The notes below the pieces were generated by a model, which was not told where the DNA came from, searched no databases, and saw only the letters and a program-made list of their open reading frames with translations. The position numbers and the translations under genes are program-made. Below, one piece after another: positions 5,581 to 8,264 of a stretch of DNA of 8,264 bases (the stretch's first letter is position 1; each line of letters opens with the position of its first letter). Origin of the DNA: Methanomicrobiales archaeon (GTDB lineage Archaea; Halobacteriota; Methanomicrobia; Methanomicrobiales; Methanoculleaceae); contig JAGVUK010000032.1 of the NCBI GenBank assembly GCA_019136335.1, forward strand, positions 1-8,264, written 5' to 3'.

Positions 5581-5588
5581 AAATATAT
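5581..5588 (+). promoter_or_regulatory. Strong TATA box of the glycosyltransferase transcript
   Basis: AAATATAT follows a run of A (CAAAAAAACCAAA) in the most AT-rich part of this intergenic stretch. Transcription is expected near 5610, leaving a leader of about 150 bases before the ATG at 5764, unusually long beside the short leaders elsewhere in the window. Confidence 0.6.
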
Positions 5589-5619
5589 CAACTTTGAGCG
5601 GGTATGTAGCGCGGCGGCC

Positions 5620-5741
5620 CGGGGTCGGCCGACCCCGCATCACCACCCGGATGCCGGCGGGGGCATCCGGTCCGGGAAGAAAACGGTCTCGGCCGCCCGG
5701 TCCTGAATTCCGGACCTCGTGCACGGATCGGCGAGGTCCGG
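5620..5741 (+). promoter_or_regulatory. Structured leader of the glycosyltransferase gene: three stem-loops
   Basis: Three strong inverted repeats lie in a row between promoter and start codon. The first is a perfect 18-base palindrome, 5620-5637 (CGGGGTC-GGCC-GACCCCG, 7 bp with a 4-base loop). The second, 5647-5670, has a 9-bp stem CCGGATGCC/GGCATCCGG and a 6-base loop. The third, 5710-5741, has a 10-bp stem CCGGACCTCG/CGAGGTCCGG and a 12-base loop. The ribosome-binding region (GAGGAAA, about 5754-5760) lies outside the last stem. This may be a regulatory 5' UTR or a separate small RNA. I match it to no known riboswitch class. Confidence 0.55.
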
Positions 5742-5763
5742 GCAATCTACGAAGAGGAAAACT

Positions 5764-6918
5764 ATGGAACACCTGAAAATAGCATTTTTTTGCTGGGAAT
5801 CACTGTACGCGGAGAAGGTCGGCGGGCTCGCGAACGCGGCGACCAATCTCGCCGAGACGCTGGCACAGCGCCACGAAGTTCATTTCTTCACCCGGGGAGA
5901 GGGAAGAGACGCGGAGATCAACGGTGTCCGGTACCACTACTGCCAGCCGGCGGGAGAGGACATCGTCCGGTACTGTTCCGATATGAGCAGGAAGATGATC
6001 GACCGGTTTGGCGAGTTCGATACACCGTCGTTCGATCTTCTGCACTTTCACGACTGGCACGTGGTCGAGGCGCTCAACAGGTTCCGGGAGCGAGAGACCG
6101 TCTTCACCTACCACTCGACGGAGTTCGGAAGGAGCGGGAACAGGTACAGCGAAAGATGGCCGTTTCCCGAGATCTCCGGGATAGAGCGCCGTGGCGGTTC
6201 GATTGCAAAACGCGTGACGGCGGTCTCCTCGACCCTCCGCCGGGAGGCCATGAACCTCTACGACATACCGGACGAAAAGATCGACGTCGTCCATAACGGC
6301 ATCGTCCCCGGCCTCTACCAGGCGGACGTCGATCCGGAGGCGGTGAAACGGCGCTACGGCTTTGACCCCGACGCCCCGCTGATCCTCTTCGTCGGGAGGC
6401 TTGCATGGCAGAAAGGCCCCGATATGCTCGTGGATGCAGCTCCCCGCCTTCTCCGGGAGCACCCCGACGGCCAGTTTGTGTTTGTCGGCGACGGCCAGAT
6501 GCGCCGGGGCCTCGAGGCCCGGGCCCGGTCGCTCCCCGTCCGTTTCCTCGGGCGGCTGGACGATGCCGACTACGTACCGCTCCTCAACGCAAGCGATATC
6601 GTTGCCATCCCGAGCAGAAACGAGCCGTTCGGCCTTGTGCTCCTCGAGGCGTGGAGCGCCGGGCGGTGCGTCGTCGCCTCCGACGTCGGCGGGCTTGCCG
6701 AGAACATCGAGCACGGAACCGACGGGGTCAAGGTGCGGCCGCATCCGGACTCGATCGCCGAAGGGCTCTCTCTTGCGGCGGACTCCCCGAAGCGATCGCT
6801 CTCGATGGGCCGGGAGGGGCTTGGCAAAGTGAAGAAAGAGTTTCCCTGGAGCCGCGTTGCAGAGCGGATGGAGGACTCGTACCGGAAGGTCGCAAAGCAC
6901 GAGACGCTCCTCTGCTGA
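5764..6918 (+). CDS. GT-B glycosyltransferase (GT4/GT5 type, glycogen-synthase-like)
   Basis: The 384-residue protein has the two-domain GT-B architecture. The N-terminal acceptor domain begins LKIAFFCWESLYAEKVGGLANAA, with the glycine-rich K-x-G-G-L loop shared with glycogen synthases, and continues through LLHFHDWH and FTYHSTEFGR. The C-terminal donor domain has ILFVGRLAWQKG, FVFVGDGQMRRGLE, and the E-x7-E motif in RNEPFGLVLLEAWSAG, followed by VVASDVGGLAENI. Such enzymes transfer a sugar from a nucleotide-sugar donor and retain the anomeric configuration; donor and acceptor here are unknown. There is no signal peptide or membrane span, so it is cytoplasmic. I choose the ATG at 5764, after GAGGAAA; an upstream ATG at 5719 would translate part of the third leader stem-loop. 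The next gene, an opposing nucleotidyltransferase, ends 8 bases away and may act on related sugars. Confidence 0.92.
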   Translation: MEHLKIAFFCWESLYAEKVGGLANAATNLAETLAQRHEVHFFTRGEGRDAEINGVRYHYCQPAGEDIVRYCSDMSRKMIDRFGEFDTPSFDLLHFHDWHVVEALNRFRERETVFTYHSTEFGRSGNRYSERWPFPEISGIERRGGSIAKRVTAVSSTLRREAMNLYDIPDEKIDVVHNGIVPGLYQADVDPEAVKRRYGFDPDAPLILFVGRLAWQKGPDMLVDAAPRLLREHPDGQFVFVGDGQMRRGLEARARSLPVRFLGRLDDADYVPLLNASDIVAIPSRNEPFGLVLLEAWSAGRCVVASDVGGLAENIEHGTDGVKVRPHPDSIAEGLSLAADSPKRSLSMGREGLGKVKKEFPWSRVAERMEDSYRKVAKHETLLC

Positions 6919-6926
6919 CCGCCCCC

Positions 6927-7985
6927 TCATGGCAGCATGACGGCTGTAAGGTGCTCCATCAGGCGGAACGGGTCCGACGTGACGACGGGCGTCCCCGCGT
7001 AGAGCTCCATCCCTCCGATGTCCGACGTCCGGGAGTGAAGGTCGCCCCGGTCAACCACCCACGCGGCGTAATAGCCCTCTTCCCCGAGCGGCGACATGTA
7101 CACCGCCGCGTTATAACTCTGCACCCCGATGTTGCGGTAACACTCAAGCACTTTTGCGAGAGCCGGGGCGAGATCGTGCGGCGACTCCGTGAGGATCGCG
7201 ACTTCGTGCTCTTTCCTCGGGGTGAGGTGCGCCATGATCCGGGCGCCCCGGTAGACGAGCCCGAGACCGATGGCGACGTGGGCCGAGAAGAGGTCGTCGT
7301 AATACTCGCTCCCGTAGCGGCACCGGTACTCCTCCCTGACCCGCTCGATCCGTGCCGGGGCGGCATAGGGGCGGTGGGTGAGCAGGATCTGGGCATGGTT
7401 GTGCACGATGCTCGCGCCCGCCCGCCAGAGATAGTTCCAGACAAGAAAAGGGTAGACTGCCCGGGGATCGGCGCGGTGCGCCTCCTGGCACCACCGGATG
7501 GCCACGCTGACCATATCGGCCACCTGCGGTTCCGTGATGATGGAGGGGTTCTTCTCCTTCGCGATGATGACGGCGTGGAGGTAATCGTATTTCGCTATGT
7601 TGCTTGCCGTGATCCAGTGGTCGCCGTCGATCCGCCCGAACGTGTCGGCCGGCGTCTCCTCGAGGGGGTTGGCAAACGGCCCTCCCTCTGCAAGCGCCCG
7701 CAGGTCCCGCGTCTCCTCGGCGCGGGGCGTCAGCACCGGGCGGCGTGCCCGGACAGAGTTGAAGAGCGTGCTCTCGCCGGTCTGGTTATTGGTCACCCGG
7801 ACGATCTGTTGCGCCTCGATATCCCCGTACTTCTCGCGCACCCACGCCCGCATGGTATCCGGGAAGACCAGGTGCCCGGGTTCGACGTACCAGGAGTAGA
7901 TCCGGGAGACGAGCTCGTCCATACCCGGCGCGAGTTCCTGCACGACGCCCGGCAACCTGGTGATATCAAGTGTTACCTCTAACAT
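6927..7985 (-). CDS. GalT/HIT-superfamily nucleotidyltransferase (galactose-1-phosphate uridylyltransferase-like)
   Basis: The protein of 352 residues carries the GalT-type active-site segment NYLWRAGASIVHNHAQILL, with the signature H195-N-H197-A-Q199 (H-x-H-x-Q; His197 would be the nucleotidylated residue by analogy with HPHGQ in GalT). FNSVRARRPVLTPRAEETRD (about 75-94) and HSRTSDIGGMELYAGTPVVTSDPF near the C-terminus also fit the family. The N-terminal CxxC zinc site of bacterial GalT is absent. Expected chemistry: transfer of a nucleotidyl group between sugar phosphates, or phosphorolysis of a sugar nucleotide; the substrate is unknown. I choose the ATG at 7985, because a TATA-like AATTATAT (8018-8011) puts transcription at about 7988, a leaderless mRNA. 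Starts at 8012 or 8054 lie over or upstream of that box. It converges on the glycosyltransferase with 8 bases between the stops. Confidence 0.85.
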   Translation of the reverse strand: MLEVTLDITRLPGVVQELAPGMDELVSRIYSWYVEPGHLVFPDTMRAWVREKYGDIEAQQIVRVTNNQTGESTLFNSVRARRPVLTPRAEETRDLRALAEGGPFANPLEETPADTFGRIDGDHWITASNIAKYDYLHAVIIAKEKNPSIITEPQVADMVSVAIRWCQEAHRADPRAVYPFLVWNYLWRAGASIVHNHAQILLTHRPYAAPARIERVREEYRCRYGSEYYDDLFSAHVAIGLGLVYRGARIMAHLTPRKEHEVAILTESPHDLAPALAKVLECYRNIGVQSYNAAVYMSPLGEEGYYAAWVVDRGDLHSRTSDIGGMELYAGTPVVTSDPFRLMEHLTAVMLP

Positions 7986-8010
7986 AGCCCTGGTTTGAGA
8001 GGTTGTTACC

Positions 8011-8018
8011 ATATAATT
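8011..8018 (-). promoter_or_regulatory. TATA box of the GalT-like gene
   Basis: AATTATAT on the minus strand is centred about 29 bases upstream of the chosen ATG at 7985, the distance expected for a leaderless archaeal transcript. It is the strongest AT-rich element between this gene and the divergent gene at 8209. Confidence 0.55.
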
Positions 8019-8135
8019 CTTAGCCAGATCGATGCGGAGGTGTGCGGGGGGCATCGCCGGCAGGACCGGACGGGCGCCGATCGCAGCGCGGCCCGCCGCC
8101 GGGCGCGGGATGGAAGATTTATCCGGTACGGATAG

Positions 8136-8143
8136 AAAATATA
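8136..8143 (+). promoter_or_regulatory. TATA box of the gene starting at 8209
   Basis: AAAATATA predicts transcription near 8166 and a leader of roughly 43 bases. It directly abuts the inverted repeat at 8144-8157. Confidence 0.55.
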
Positions 8144-8157
8144 CTCTGATTTCAGAG
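8144..8157. repeat. Inverted repeat placed like an operator
   Basis: CTCTGA-TT-TCAGAG is a perfect 6+6 inverted repeat with a 2-base centre, located between the TATA box and the expected transcription start of the gene at 8209. A dimeric repressor bound here would block RNA polymerase. The regulator is unknown. Confidence 0.45.
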
Positions 8158-8208
8158 ATAACCGCCCGGACAGGGCGTTCCGGCTGAGCATTCCGGGGAT
8201 ACGGCTAC

Positions 8209-8264
8209 ATGGCATTCTTTGACAGGTTTCGGGCGAACGTCGAGAGGTTACAGCAGGAGAGAGA
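8209..8264 (+). CDS. Start of an unidentified gene, cut by the window end
   Basis: The ATG at 8209 opens a frame still open after 18 codons at the window edge (MAFFDRFRANVERLQQER). The visible part looks like an amphipathic, charged helix and is too short for a family call. A TATA box and operator-like repeat lie upstream, and codon usage is normal for the window. A Shine-Dalgarno is not obvious (CGGGGAT lies about 10 bases upstream). It is divergent from the GalT-like gene, so joint regulation is possible. Confidence 0.6.
   Translation, partial: MAFFDRFRANVERLQQER

Noticed and set aside
5800..6930. A 376-codon frame antisense to the glycosyltransferase
   Set aside because: Shadow frame caused by high GC content; no domain, while the plus-strand frame has clear GT-B motifs.
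6405..7982. A 525-codon plus-strand frame
   Set aside because: It crosses the glycosyltransferase in another frame and is antisense to the GalT-like gene; its composition is that of a GC-rich shadow frame.

Overview
The window is about 62% GC and looks like the chromosome of a methanogenic archaeon, most likely Methanomicrobiales and close to Methanoculleus. The reasons are an archaeal-type UMP kinase, an AmrS-type radical SAM protein followed by a Mut7-C protein, TATA-box promoters with very short leaders, and a tRNA gene without an encoded CCA. The assignment comes from family recognition, not from a search.

Region 1 (1-1455, minus strand) is accessory and has a virus- or plasmid-like layout. 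Four small, tightly coupled genes run leftwards: a 44-aa ORF, an 88-aa ORF, a 110-aa ORF and a primase-polymerase (AEP/PrimPol) that leaves the window at base 1. They overlap by 13, 4 and 4 bases. The primase has its catalytic motifs, but the spacer between two of them looks unusually short.

Region 2 (1456-2286) has no gene I trust. It holds two strong hairpins and a minimal CRISPR array: three 28-bp repeats of type I-E appearance and two 33-bp spacers, with a degenerate last repeat and no cas gene in view.

Region 3 (2287-5510) is housekeeping. On the minus strand are endonuclease III (nth), a tRNA-Pro(UGG) ending 5 bases before the nth start codon, and UMP kinase (pyrH). Divergent from pyrH, on the plus strand, are a 49-aa zinc-ribbon protein with a GTG start, an AmrS-like radical SAM enzyme, and a Mut7-C RNase-like protein overlapping it by 20 bases. 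The Nth protein has His in place of the second of the four Fe-S cysteines.

Region 4 (5511-8264) concerns carbohydrate chemistry. A GT4/GT5-type glycosyltransferase has a leader of about 150 bases with three strong stem-loops. It converges, 8 bases apart, on a GalT/HIT-superfamily nucleotidyltransferase with an HNHAQ active-site signature and a probably leaderless mRNA. The pair suggests sugar-nucleotide or glycogen-like metabolism, but substrates cannot be read from sequence. A further plus-strand gene starts at 8209 and is cut by the window end; its promoter carries a 14-base inverted repeat placed like an operator.

I see no clearly new multi-gene defence system. The best leads are the small primase operon beside the orphan CRISPR remnant, the Nth Cys-to-His change, the tRNA-nth arrangement and the structured glycosyltransferase leader.
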